A stretch of 64,000 nucleotides of DNA from Planctomycetales bacterium 10988 (GTDB lineage: Bacteria > Planctomycetota > Planctomycetia > Pirellulales > Pb10988), in the NCBI GenBank assembly GCA_009664345.1, contig CP043547.1, forward strand, positions 2,322,709 through 2,386,708, read 5' to 3'. The position numbers were made by a program, and so were the translations under genes. Below the pieces are notes generated by a model, which had not been told where the DNA came from, did no database searches, and worked only from the letters and a program-made list of their open reading frames with translations. Positions 45,792 to 54,568 of this stretch are shown piece after piece. Within the stretch, counting starts at the first letter, position 1. The number at the start of each line of letters is the position of its first letter.

Positions 45792-46790
45792 ATGAGCATC
45801 CATGAACAAGACCCAGCCGTTCTCGCGGAGGTCGCTTTGACCGACCTTCTCGCACCTGCGTCCTCCGCGAATTCCTTTCTGATGGACGTGTTGACGGGCA
45901 TGAGCCAACCGCAAAAGCAAATTCCTTGCAAATATCTTTATGATCAACGCGGCTCTCAACTCTTCGATCAAATCTGCGAGCTGGACGAATATTATTTAAC
46001 TCGGACCGAAGTTTCGATTATGAAGAAGAAAGCAGGCGAAATGGCAACCGCTTGCGGCCCGGGATGTATGCTGGTGGAGTTCGGGAGCGGTAGCAGTGTG
46101 AAAACTCGCTATTTATTGGACGAATTGGAAAGCCCGGCGGCCTATGTGCCAATCGATATTTCTCGGGATCATTTGATTGATTCGGCTTGTTCCATCGCGG
46201 AAAGTTATCCTGGCCTCGAAGTGTTGCCTGTTTGTGCGGACTTTACCCAACCGATTCATTTGCCCGATTCGATGATCGAGCCTCAGCGTCGGGTTGCTTA
46301 TTTCCCTGGTTCCACGCTGGGAAATTTCGATCCGGCTTTCCAAAAGCAGTTTTTTCAACAGACCCGAGAGATGGTGGGTCCAAGTGGGGGCTTACTGATC
46401 GGTGCCGATCTCAAGAAAGATCGAGCCACCCTGGAAGCCGCGTACGATGATCGCGAAGGGGTTACGCGAGAATTCAATTACAATCTGTTGCGAAGAATCA
46501 ATCGGGAGTTGGAAGCCGACTTCGATCCGCAAAAATTCCGTTATCAAGCAACGTATCAAGAAGAACCTGGCCGGGTGGAGATGGTTTTGATCAGCCGTGA
46601 AAAGCAGCAAGTTCGGATTGCGGAAGAATTCTTCGATCTCGAAAAAGGCGAAGCCATTTTGACAGAGCATTCTTACAAGTTCGATCGCCAAAGCATGCAA
46701 GAACTCGGCCACCAAACCGGCTGGGAGTTGAAAGCGATGTGGACCGATCCCCAGGATTTGTTTGGGATTTATTATCTCGAAGCCAAATAG
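45792..46790 (+). CDS. egtD: L-histidine N-alpha-methyltransferase (ergothioneine pathway)
   Basis: 332 residues of the EgtD/DUF2260 methyltransferase family. KYLYDQRGSQLFDQICELDEYY-type N-terminus, SAM-binding VEFGSGSSVKT, PIDISRDHL, YFPGSTLGNF, GADLKKD and the C-terminal EHSYKF. The enzyme trimethylates histidine to hercynine. The usual partner EgtB (sulfoxide synthase) is not adjacent, so the pathway may be split or the product may be hercynine. GAGAGG is about ten bases before the chosen ATG. Confidence 0.88.
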   Translation: MSIHEQDPAVLAEVALTDLLAPASSANSFLMDVLTGMSQPQKQIPCKYLYDQRGSQLFDQICELDEYYLTRTEVSIMKKKAGEMATACGPGCMLVEFGSGSSVKTRYLLDELESPAAYVPIDISRDHLIDSACSIAESYPGLEVLPVCADFTQPIHLPDSMIEPQRRVAYFPGSTLGNFDPAFQKQFFQQTREMVGPSGGLLIGADLKKDRATLEAAYDDREGVTREFNYNLLRRINRELEADFDPQKFRYQATYQEEPGRVEMVLISREKQQVRIAEEFFDLEKGEAILTEHSYKFDRQSMQELGHQTGWELKAMWTDPQDLFGIYYLEAK

Positions 46791-46806
46791 ATTTGAAATA
46801 AGAACG

Positions 46807-46848
46807 TAAAAAGGGAAGGAGATTCTATGAAGATCCCCTTCCCTTTTC
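46807..46848. terminator. Terminator between convergent egtD and the repeat-protein gene
   Basis: AAAAGGGAAGG (then one mismatch and GAT) pairs with ATC and CCTTCCCTTTT around a nine-base loop, about 14 bp. A-rich and T-rich flanks allow function in both directions. Confidence 0.75.
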
Positions 46849-46873
46849 TATTGACTTTCTCATCTGGAAATGG

Positions 46874-47830
46874 CTAAGCGGTTCGCTGGCCGTTGACAAA
46901 AGTTTGCTTTTCCACAAGGGTTCCTTCTTCGTCCCACTTGCTCCATTCGCCGTCCTTGCGACCTTGGGTGTAGTGGCCTTCGCGATGTTTGACGCCATTG
47001 GAATACCAATTCAGCCAAACACCATCTTTCCAGCCTTCGTGGTAATTCCCTTCCCCGGCGATTTGGCCATCTTCGTACCAAGTCACCCAGTGGCCATGTT
47101 CTTTGGAATTGAGGAACTCACCCTGTCGTTGTAATTTGCCAGAGGGATAAAAGTACTTCCAAACCCCGTTTTTGGTGCCGTTTTCAAAGTGGCCCTCGAC
47201 GAGGCGATTTCCTTTTTCATCCCACTCTCGCCAGACGCCATGTTTCTGGCTGTTGTTATATTCGCATTCTCGCTTCTTTTGGCCGTTGCGGTGCCATGCG
47301 GTCCAAAGCCCGTTCTTCTCTCCATGAACATAACGGCCTTCGACGGCCTTTTGTCCATCGGGATACCAACCGCGCCAGACCCCGTGAAGTTGCCCATTTT
47401 CATAACCATCCGGCCAGACGGTTTTGTCATCGTAATCGACTTCGGTCAGATCGGTATCGATGAGTTTGGCATTGCGAAGATTCGCCCCGCGAAGGTTGGC
47501 ATCGCTGAGGTTTGCCCCGCGAAGATTGGCCCCTTCAAGCTGAGCCCCTTCAAGGTCCGCCGCTCGCAAGTCGGCTTGACTTAGATCTGCCTCTTTGAGA
47601 TCGGCTCCGGCCAATTTCGCTTCGATCAAACTGGCGGATTGCAAGGAGGCTTCCTTGAGCTGTGCCCCTTCCATATGGGCTCTCGCCAGAAAGGCCCCTT
47701 TCAAAATCCACGAATTCAAGTCGGCATTGCGCAGGTCGGCCCCTGTGAGATTCACCTCTTCCAGGGTGCTCCCGCTCAATTCCAGAAGAATATCTTCGTT
47801 ATTTTTGTGTTTAATCTGCAAGGAGGACAT
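46874..47830 (-). CDS. Pentapeptide-repeat protein fused to seven YwqK/MORN-like repeats
   Basis: 318 residues from the ATG before SSLQIKH; a GTG eight codons upstream is the alternative. Residues ~20-135 are pentapeptide repeats (A-D/N-L-x-x pattern, for example LRNADL, LEGANLRGANL), predicting a right-handed beta helix. Residues ~142-310 are seven consecutive repeats of exactly 24 residues with the consensus Y-x-N-G-x-K-x-G-x-W-x-x-W-x-x-x-G, the YwqK/MORN_2 type. No signal peptide or catalytic motif. Such repeats mediate binding; some YwqK proteins are annotated as antitoxins, but no toxin gene is next to it. Confidence 0.88.
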   Translation of the reverse strand: MSSLQIKHKNNEDILLELSGSTLEEVNLTGADLRNADLNSWILKGAFLARAHMEGAQLKEASLQSASLIEAKLAGADLKEADLSQADLRAADLEGAQLEGANLRGANLSDANLRGANLRNAKLIDTDLTEVDYDDKTVWPDGYENGQLHGVWRGWYPDGQKAVEGRYVHGEKNGLWTAWHRNGQKKRECEYNNSQKHGVWREWDEKGNRLVEGHFENGTKNGVWKYFYPSGKLQRQGEFLNSKEHGHWVTWYEDGQIAGEGNYHEGWKDGVWLNWYSNGVKHREGHYTQGRKDGEWSKWDEEGTLVEKQTFVNGQRTA

Positions 47831-48893
47831 ACCATGTGCCCCAGGAGGGCCCACCGGCTACATAATGTTAAGCGAAAAAGAATTACTAGCGGCTCGGACA
47901 AACCCACCTCACTTGGAGAGAACCCTCGCGATCGAGTGTTTCTGGCCTTCTCCAACGGGTGTTGTCAGAGCTCCTGAGGGAGGATGAAAGCATCTAATTC
48001 TAGTATCCCCTGAGATGCAGCAATTTCGCCAGCATCAAAGAGGGAGTTCTTACCGCAAAATGCTTTCTTCTATCGATGCAATCGACAAAAAAGAAACAGT
48101 CCTCTTCCCCAGCTTCCTCTGAAGGTCTCTATGGATGAGAAACGTCCCTAAGTTCTTTTTGTCTATATTCATTGCTTCTATCTAAGGTAGCAATTTCTCT
48201 TTCGCAGAGCAATTCTCCCTGAGTCTACTTTTTGGCAAATCCCTGTCCTTATTGAGGATTCGTTAAGCTTGATGAACTCGGACAAGGTAAAGCAGTTCTT
48301 GAGGTCGGCTCTCTTCGCGTTGGCGAAGTTCTCGGCGAGGAAGTCGCTGCCGACCGGCCGATTGACTGGGAGTAGGCCAAGGAGGTTCTTGACGAGGAAA
48401 GGCGACTGTGGGACGAATCGGAGAAGAGAAGAGTTTTTGATAGGCTAAAAGAGATCGCAAGTAAGAAAGACTTCGCATGCAAGGGCTCCTAAGAGGATTG
48501 TTTACCTCCATCCGTCTTGCTCAAACACCTCCTGACAAGTGGAAGAAAATCTCCCGAGAAACCGTTCGAACAAGGCGTCTGTCGGTAGTTCATAACTCCG
48601 TCGCAACCGACTGCCTTCACTTTAATTTGCCGATAGGTCGATCGCAAATGTTTTTTCTAGACATCCCCTACGTTTTTCATTGGAATGCCTCACTGATTGC
48701 AAGTAGCTTCTCACCGGCTGAAGGTTCGCGATCTTTTCAATTTTCCTCTGTGAATTCCTTCGTACTTGGCAGCGAGCCCGCGACTCCCAAGTTCTGATTT
48801 CCTATGTTACACTGCATCCTTTTGGCACATGTCGTCAAAGTTTTGAAGACCTCGCTTTCGACTTATCGGGCGAATCAATAAAGGAACCTTTCC
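47831..48893. other. 1-kb gap with the trace of a decayed gene
   Basis: No intact gene. The stretch 48256-48492 still reads as protein apart from one stop (listed separately). The remainder shows no hairpins or repeats of note. AAAGGAAC before 48894 is the ribosome-binding site of the next gene. Confidence 0.5.
48256..48492 (+). pseudogene. Remnant of a coding sequence with an internal stop
   Basis: One plus-strand frame gives about 78 codons of protein-like, Glu/Lys/Leu-rich sequence (LDELGQGKAVLEVGSLRVGE then KEVLDEERRLWDESEKRR) interrupted only by TAG at 48373-48375 and closed by TAA at 48490-48492. A TGA lies just upstream at 48253 and no start codon with a ribosome-binding site is present. 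This looks like the C-terminal part of a helical protein whose gene has decayed. Parent family not recognised. Confidence 0.4.
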
Positions 48894-49844
48894 ATGCAAC
48901 TCGTACTTTATGGCTCCATTGCTTGGCGTCATTTCCGCGGTTTTGATCAAGTGATTCGCTGGGCAAAGGACTTTGGTTGGGATGCCGTGGATGCCCGGGG
49001 GATGAGTCTTGACGTGGAAGGCCCGTTGGATGTTCGGTTGAATGCCTTCGGGTATGACATGCTGGGCCCGAAGCAAGTACGAAAATCGGCCCGCTTGGAA
49101 CTCCGCGAACAGTTGGAAGCTGTCGGCCTTCCTTTCGAATGTCTCTATTGTTCCAGCCCGGTTTATCTCACCGGAGAACAAGGGGAAGCCGCCCGGCAAT
49201 TGTTTTTAGATTATTTGCAGCTTGCCCATGATCTCGGGGCCAAGTGGGTGCGGCCGATCAACAATATGTTGCCTGCTCCCGAGTCGGATACCCTGCTCAG
49301 TGCCCAACAGGTGATTGATCGCACTTTGGCTGGTTTGGAAAAGATGGCCCTCCGTGCAGCGGAGCTGGATATCGGTTTGCTTTTGGAAAATAATGAAAAC
49401 TCCACGACTCCTGACGCGGAATCGTTGTTGGCCTTTCAAAATGAATTGCAATCGCTTTGTCGAGCAGGGATCGCCTACGATGCGGCAAATGCTTATATGC
49501 AGGGGCTTGATCCGGCCCAAGAACTCTCAAAGCTCGGCTCGCATCTCAGTGCATTGCATGTCAAAAATGTCCGCCGACATGAAACGCAGCGTTGGGATTA
49601 TCTGCCCAAAGGGGACAAAGCTTACGAATGGGTTTTGCCGCAGGATGGAGATTTGAAGTGGCAGGAACTTTTACAACAAGCCGCCGAGCAAGGCTTCGAT
49701 GGCCCGGTTGTTTATGAATATGTCAATCCCTTTAAAGGCATGCCACTTGAATACTGGGATTCGATTCCTGAACCGGAACAAGCCGCCCAAGAAGTTCAAA
49801 AGTATTTGCGGGGAATTTTGCCGACGCCCCAGAAACAGACTTGA
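48894..49844 (+). CDS. Sugar phosphate isomerase/epimerase-family TIM barrel
   Basis: 316 residues, xylose isomerase-like barrel. Candidate metal ligands: Glu in GLLLENNENS, Asp in IAYDAANAY, His in LSALHVKNVRRH and Glu in VVYEYVNPFKG. Cytoplasmic. AAGGA nine bases upstream supports the start. Function unknown; the third such protein in the window, with the order of motifs of inosose dehydratase/epimerase relatives. Confidence 0.88.
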   Translation: MQLVLYGSIAWRHFRGFDQVIRWAKDFGWDAVDARGMSLDVEGPLDVRLNAFGYDMLGPKQVRKSARLELREQLEAVGLPFECLYCSSPVYLTGEQGEAARQLFLDYLQLAHDLGAKWVRPINNMLPAPESDTLLSAQQVIDRTLAGLEKMALRAAELDIGLLLENNENSTTPDAESLLAFQNELQSLCRAGIAYDAANAYMQGLDPAQELSKLGSHLSALHVKNVRRHETQRWDYLPKGDKAYEWVLPQDGDLKWQELLQQAAEQGFDGPVVYEYVNPFKGMPLEYWDSIPEPEQAAQEVQKYLRGILPTPQKQT

Positions 49845-50111
49845 TGGTGAGAATTGAAGGGAAGAAAAAATCGTTCTAAACCAAGATTCTTGCAAGTTTT
49901 GGGAAAACTCCAGTTGACCTGCCCCCAAAACCGAATCAAACTAGAAACGTAGCTTATAGTACTTATTAGCGATGGCTATCCGCTCGATCGCGAGCAAACT
50001 GAAAGAAATATACACACGATAAGCAAGAAAAGGGATTTTCCGGCAACTTATTGTGACTTCTTTTTGAAATTTCAACGGCTAACAATCCCTTGGTGACAGG
50101 GAGTTGTCCCC

Positions 50112-50507
50112 ATGATGATGTCTAATCCACCTTCCATTCTGATCAGTGACGATGATCCGGGACTGCGGGAGACGCTGGGAGATTTATTTCTCCCGCGTGG
50201 ATACCGCACTTTTTTAGCCTCGGATGGCGAAGAGGCGCTTTCGATTGCCTTACGCGAGCAGGTTCATGTCGTCGTTACGGATTTGGAAATGCCACGGCTA
50301 ACCGGCATTGAGGTCATTCGCCGGGTGCATCGCCACCGACAGTCGTTGCCTTGTATCCTCGTTTCCGCTTCGGATTCGCTGCCGACCGAGGAAGCAGACT
50401 GCAATCATTTCTTTTCAATTCTCTGTAAGCCCTTTAGCTGCCAAGAGATACGAGGCACCGTCGAACGGGCTTTACGCCTGACCTACAATTGGGATTTCTC
50501 CGACTAG
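50112..50507 (+). CDS. Stand-alone response-regulator receiver domain
   Basis: 131 residues, only a CheY-like receiver: acidic triad Asp13-Asp15, phosphorylation site Asp57 in VVTDLEMPRLTG, Ser85 and Lys106 in CKPF. No output domain. It probably relays signals by protein contact. No histidine kinase is nearby. GGGAG precedes the first ATG; starting at the second or third Met changes little. Confidence 0.92.
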   Translation: MMMSNPPSILISDDDPGLRETLGDLFLPRGYRTFLASDGEEALSIALREQVHVVVTDLEMPRLTGIEVIRRVHRHRQSLPCILVSASDSLPTEEADCNHFFSILCKPFSCQEIRGTVERALRLTYNWDFSD

Positions 50508-50524
50508 AGTGTTTTCAAGAGCGC

Positions 50525-50572
50525 AACAAAAAACGGTAAGGATTTCGTAACCACCCACGAAATCCTTACCGT
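50525..50572 (-). terminator. Terminator of the small minus-strand gene
   Basis: A perfect 16-bp inverted repeat (ACGGTAAGGATTTCGT with its complement) around an eight-base loop. On the minus strand it is followed by TTTTTGTTG. On the plus strand no T-run follows, so it serves the gene at 50704-50943. Confidence 0.85.
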
Positions 50573-50703
50573 ATACATCCATCCTGCCAGGGAAGAATGG
50601 GACGCGCCCAAAGGAGATATTTTGTCGTTGTATTGGCGTTGTCAACCCAAGCTTACCCATCTCAAGTTGACAACGTAGGAGTTACGGAGACCTTTTGTTT
50701 CTG

Positions 50704-50943
50704 TTATTTCGATCCTTGGGAGAAGCCTTCTCGTTTGGCGGCAGCTTGACCAGCCAAAATCAACGAAGCGATATAAGGGTCAGCCCAAGGCAATAATGTA
50801 TCTTGTGAATTCGATTCCTCTTCCGGAGTAGCTGTCCATTTCGACGTTTGTTCGACTTCTTGACCAATTTCCTCTTCGAGTGAAGGTGACAGAACAGGCA
50901 GGGCATGGTCGATTGAAGACGTGAAAGAAATCGCCAAGCTCAT
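50704..50943 (-). CDS. Small protein of unknown function, 79 residues
   Basis: The ATG at 50943 is preceded by AGGAA at a good distance, and a strong minus-strand terminator follows the gene, which together support a real transcript. The N-terminal half is acidic and Ser/Thr-rich; the C-terminus (LPWADPYIASLILAGQAAAK) is predicted helical and is the likely conserved part. No signal peptide. Family not recognised. Confidence 0.6.
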   Translation of the reverse strand: MSLAISFTSSIDHALPVLSPSLEEEIGQEVEQTSKWTATPEEESNSQDTLLPWADPYIASLILAGQAAAKREGFSQGSK

Positions 50944-51189
50944 AGAATTTCCTAACCGTGACACGAGTGATGAAAGCGAATCAGAGATGGAAGGAGGTTA
51001 AGCAACCTCGATGCCAAAACTTCTTTTCAATCACCAATCATCATCGCAAGCCACAATTATAAAACGACTTATAATTTTATTCTTTTAGTTCACCACAGAG
51101 ATGAGAAAGAGCATTCGTATTCCAAGAGGAAGATCTTGCAAGAAAACTTCCTGTTTTTTCCAAAAGCGGAATGGATTGCAAGAGAAGGA

Positions 51190-52524
51190 TTAGGCAGCAG
51201 CCTTGGCAGGTTGAACGGGCTTTGAGATTTGTTCTTGTAGAAGTTCGTAAGCCCGTTGCAGTTGCTTGTCCGCGTCAAGGGGGGGAACGAGTTCCTCTTC
51301 GGAGTCGGATTCCGGGGAACGGATGATATCCCGATCACGCCAGTAACGGAGCAGGTCCCGAGTTTCCTCGATGGTGATCTTGATTTCCCCTTCGGGATCA
51401 GGAGAAACTCCCCATTCATCTTCTTCGGTTGAATCCTGCCAACGATGAATGTTCCTGCCGCTAGGTCGCCAATAAGTCGCCGTGGTGATTTTCAAAGCAT
51501 CGGTATCGGGCCGGAGATTGATGACATTCTGCACACTCCCCTTCCCCCATGACCGCTCGCCGACGATGATCGCCCGCTTGTGATCTTGCAAGCATGCTGA
51601 AACAATCTCACTGGCACTTGCCGTGAAGTGATTGATCAAAATGACCATGGGAAAATCAGGAACGGTGCCAGCTTCGCTCGCTTCGAACGTCCGCAACGTC
51701 ACCCCATCTTTTCCGCGTGTGCTGACGATCGCACCTTCTTGAATGAAAAGATCACACACATCGACCGCTGTTCGCAAGAGTCCACCGGGGTCATTGCGAA
51801 GGTCGAGAATCAACCCCTGCATCTCTCTTTCCAGCAGCCAACGCACCGCAATTCTCAACTCTTGATCCGTTCGTTCCCCAAAAGAGGTGAGACGGATATA
51901 GCCAATGCGGTCGGTCCCTTCCAGGAAATAATTCCAAGTTCCATCCGGCTCATGATGATCGCCTTGGACCGTTTCTACCTGAATCAAATCCCGCACGATT
52001 GTTAGATCAACCGGCTTCTTTTTATCAGGATGAAGTATCGTCAAGACGACCGGCTCCCCCCGTTTGCCTCGCATATGATGCACGGCTTCTTCTAAACTAA
52101 GTCCCTTGGTAGGCGTTCCATCAATGGCCAGAATCTTGTCGCCGGCCAGAACACCTGCATCATAAGCAGGCGTTCCGACCATGGGACTAAGGACCATCAA
52201 TTCCTCGGTTTCTTGATCCAAAGAGACCTGAATCCCGATCCCGCCAAACTCTTGATTGAGGCTTTCTTGCAGAATCTGGTACTCTTCCGGATCATAATAC
52301 GCCGAGTACTCATCGAGTTCTTCGACCATCCCCCGCAAGGCCCCTTCGAGTAGGGCCTCGGAATCAATATCCTGAACATAATCCTGTTGCACAAATCGCA
52401 TCGCACGTCGAAAAGTCTTCAACGCTTGCGTATTTGATTCCCCATTGGCCCAATCCGTTCGTTGATAACAAACGAGCGAACCTAAAATGACAAAGATCAA
52501 AGCATAGATATTACGTACAGGCAT
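51190..52524 (-). CDS. S41-family C-terminal processing protease
   Basis: 444 residues with an N-terminal membrane anchor (about 5-20), an N-terminal helical region, a PDZ domain (~95-175, including IGIQVSLDQETEELMV and GDKILAIDGTPTKGLSLEEAV) and the S41 catalytic core: Ser in FTASASEIVSA and Lys in SWGKGSVQN. CtpA/Prc-like, acting in the periplasm on proteins with exposed C-termini. Last gene of the TPR-ExbB-ExbD operon, 44 bases after the second exbD. Confidence 0.92.
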   Translation of the reverse strand: MPVRNIYALIFVILGSLVCYQRTDWANGESNTQALKTFRRAMRFVQQDYVQDIDSEALLEGALRGMVEELDEYSAYYDPEEYQILQESLNQEFGGIGIQVSLDQETEELMVLSPMVGTPAYDAGVLAGDKILAIDGTPTKGLSLEEAVHHMRGKRGEPVVLTILHPDKKKPVDLTIVRDLIQVETVQGDHHEPDGTWNYFLEGTDRIGYIRLTSFGERTDQELRIAVRWLLEREMQGLILDLRNDPGGLLRTAVDVCDLFIQEGAIVSTRGKDGVTLRTFEASEAGTVPDFPMVILINHFTASASEIVSACLQDHKRAIIVGERSWGKGSVQNVINLRPDTDALKITTATYWRPSGRNIHRWQDSTEEDEWGVSPDPEGEIKITIEETRDLLRYWRDRDIIRSPESDSEEELVPPLDADKQLQRAYELLQEQISKPVQPAKAAA

Positions 52525-52568
52525 TTAGATAGTCGTATAAAAGGAAGCTTCTGCAAAGCGAGGAATCG

Positions 52569-53063
52569 TTAAGAGTCTTCCTTGCGAGGCGGAGCGAATT
52601 TTACTTTTTCAATATACTTGGTAATCTGCCCAGACTCAGGATCACGGCTCCCCGTGACCGCCGTGAGGGCGTCGATTACATACTCATACTTTAAATTATA
52701 ATCGCAATCGAGTTCAACTTCGAAATCGGAAGCTTTGTTGGGACCGATATCCGTTCCAACAATTTTTAACACTTCACGTTGCAGCGTGTCAAAGTTGGAA
52801 ATCGATTGATCTCCCAAACGAATGCTTGCCAGCTCCCCTTCTCCATCCGCGGTGAGACGAACTTTCAAAGGAGGAAAAATATCATCCAATTCCATGCTGC
52901 TTTCGCTCGGGGCAGCCAGCGGCATTTTAATATTGAAATCCCCTTCTGGGGTCACAATTTTAAAGGTCATAATGAAGAACACTAACAATTGAAACACAAT
53001 ATCAATCATCGGCGTCATCTGTAGTTCGACCTTTTCGGTTTCTTTTTGGTTACGAACTTTCAT
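52569..53063 (-). CDS. ExbD/TolR-family protein (second copy)
   Basis: 164 residues. Residues ~8-37 are the short cytoplasmic segment and single membrane helix with the ion-channel aspartate in MTPMIDIVFQLLVFFIMTF. The periplasmic part (~38-150) is the ExbD fold. It differs clearly from the adjacent copy, suggesting a heteromeric pair. Stop-to-start distance from the first exbD is three bases. Confidence 0.92.
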   Translation of the reverse strand: MKVRNQKETEKVELQMTPMIDIVFQLLVFFIMTFKIVTPEGDFNIKMPLAAPSESSMELDDIFPPLKVRLTADGEGELASIRLGDQSISNFDTLQREVLKIVGTDIGPNKASDFEVELDCDYNLKYEYVIDALTAVTGSRDPESGQITKYIEKVKFAPPRKEDS

Positions 53064-53066
53064 CGG

Positions 53067-53507
53067 TTAACGCTCTTCCTCTTTGGCACGTAGGGCGAAC
53101 TTTTCAAAACCTACGCCTTGACATTGGGTAATCAATTCTTGCACCACTCCTGTTTTCGCCCCTTCATCGGCACGAATAATAATCGTGGCTTCCGCAGGGT
53201 CTTCCCCTTGGTTTCGCATCAACTCACGTTCCCGTTGCAGTTGATTTTCCAAGGTGGGAAGTTGGTACTGTTGTCCTGCCAAATAAATATTTCCATCCGG
53301 ATCAAGATTTAAAGTCAAAGGATTATCCAAAGGGGCCATCGGCGGTTTGGCCAATTCACTGATCGGGAGGCGAACCCGTTCATCTTGATCCGCTTCAGTG
53401 AAGTTAATCAACACCATAAAAAAGGCAATCAACTGAAACGTCATGTCGATCATCGGGGTCATATCCCCTTCCGCCAGATCGAGATTACGTCGCTTCGTAT
53501 ATTTCAA
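53067..53507 (-). CDS. ExbD/TolR-family protein (first copy)
   Basis: 146 residues if started at the TTG at 53507, which has AAGGAG seven bases upstream; the frame continues upstream to an ATG at 53546 without a ribosome-binding site. The membrane helix holds the conserved aspartate in MTPMIDMTFQLIAFFMVL, and the periplasmic ExbD domain follows with IIIRADEGAKTGVVQ. Works with the ExbB homologue to couple the ion gradient to envelope work. Confidence 0.9.
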   Translation of the reverse strand: MKYTKRRNLDLAEGDMTPMIDMTFQLIAFFMVLINFTEADQDERVRLPISELAKPPMAPLDNPLTLNLDPDGNIYLAGQQYQLPTLENQLQRERELMRNQGEDPAEATIIIRADEGAKTGVVQELITQCQGVGFEKFALRAKEEER

Positions 53508-53667
53508 AGGGATGCTCCTTCCAAAGAAGGCAGTATGGCAAGCCAAGGAGACGATGACCGATCAGGGGGTCGCAATCGTATCATCGCTCCTTGGTCTGTT
53601 TATAAAACGCTGAGAACAATGGTTAACAAGTTTTTATTTTAAATATTCAATAGAACACTAAAATTGT

Positions 53668-54453
53668 TTACTGTTTGCCGGGGCCAAGTTTTTGGAATCG
53701 CGACATGAGACTTTCACTCATGATTCCAACTTCAAGGACCAAGCGAGCGACGCGGTTCTTTAAAATGTTGTAAGCCGCGATCGCGGGAATCGCGACAGCC
53801 AAACCAACCAAAGTAGTAAACAAAGCGGTTGAAATACCTTTGGCCAAGTCTTCCGCTTTCGGAGTCGCACCACTGGTGGCAATCGTTTGGAAAGAAGAAA
53901 TCATCCCATGCACCGTCCCGAACAAACCGATCATCGGGCTAATCGTTCCAATCAAAGCCATATAACTAAGACGGTGTTCGAGTTTCATATTTTCTTCTTC
54001 ACCGACTTCTTGCATCCCTTCAATCGCATGCGAATAGCCACTAGAAAGACGAGCCAAACCAGCCGACAAAACCCGACCCAAGAAAGAATCATCACTCTTG
54101 GCAAGTTCATAAGCATCTTGATAACGTTTTTCTTTAACGTGAGCTTCAAAACCTTCCACTAAATGTAAAGGTAAAATATTTTCACGACGGGCACTCAACA
54201 AGTTCATCACAAAGAGAGCAACCAAAACAAAAGATAAAGCCAAGAAGATCGCCGAATAGGTGATCCCCATCGCTTCCATCACCCAAGCCAAGACCGATTG
54301 TTCTTGACCGCCGGAAGAACCTTCTTCTTGAGCCAAGGCCATCGCAGGATCAGCCAACGTCAAAACACACATTGCAACACAAGTCAATCCGGCAAACCAC
54401 AAAGCACGATGATTGTTTTTTACACGGGAAACGGTCATCCAAAACTGGTTCAT
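53668..54453 (-). CDS. MotA/TolQ/ExbB proton-channel protein
   Basis: 261 residues from the ATG before NQFWMTVS. A signal-like hydrophobic segment (~22-42) precedes the three family helices (about 60-82, 150-175 and 190-215), with the typical ISPMIGLFGTVHGMI and TALFTTLVGLAVAIPA motifs. It forms the pentameric channel of an ExbB-ExbD motor. 160 bases separate it from the first exbD, in the same direction. Confidence 0.92.
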   Translation of the reverse strand: MNQFWMTVSRVKNNHRALWFAGLTCVAMCVLTLADPAMALAQEEGSSGGQEQSVLAWVMEAMGITYSAIFLALSFVLVALFVMNLLSARRENILPLHLVEGFEAHVKEKRYQDAYELAKSDDSFLGRVLSAGLARLSSGYSHAIEGMQEVGEEENMKLEHRLSYMALIGTISPMIGLFGTVHGMISSFQTIATSGATPKAEDLAKGISTALFTTLVGLAVAIPAIAAYNILKNRVARLVLEVGIMSESLMSRFQKLGPGKQ

Positions 54454-54568
54454 TATCTCTCTCGATCTCAATGGGGGTTAAACAATTAGTTTAAAAGCAT
54501 GGGGAATAGGAAGGAAGCATTCACGAATAGCTAGAATGTTTCCTCATTGAACAAATAGTAACCTGCGT

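Noticed and set aside
48249-48511. Minus-strand frames rich in Ser and Arg near 48.3 kb
   Set aside because: They are shadows of the plus-strand remnant at 48256-48492, whose composition is far more protein-like.
51127-51154. Stem-loop AGGAAG/CTTCCT followed by a T-run on the plus strand
   Set aside because: No plus-strand gene leads into it and the stem is only 6 bp, so it is unlikely to be a functional terminator.
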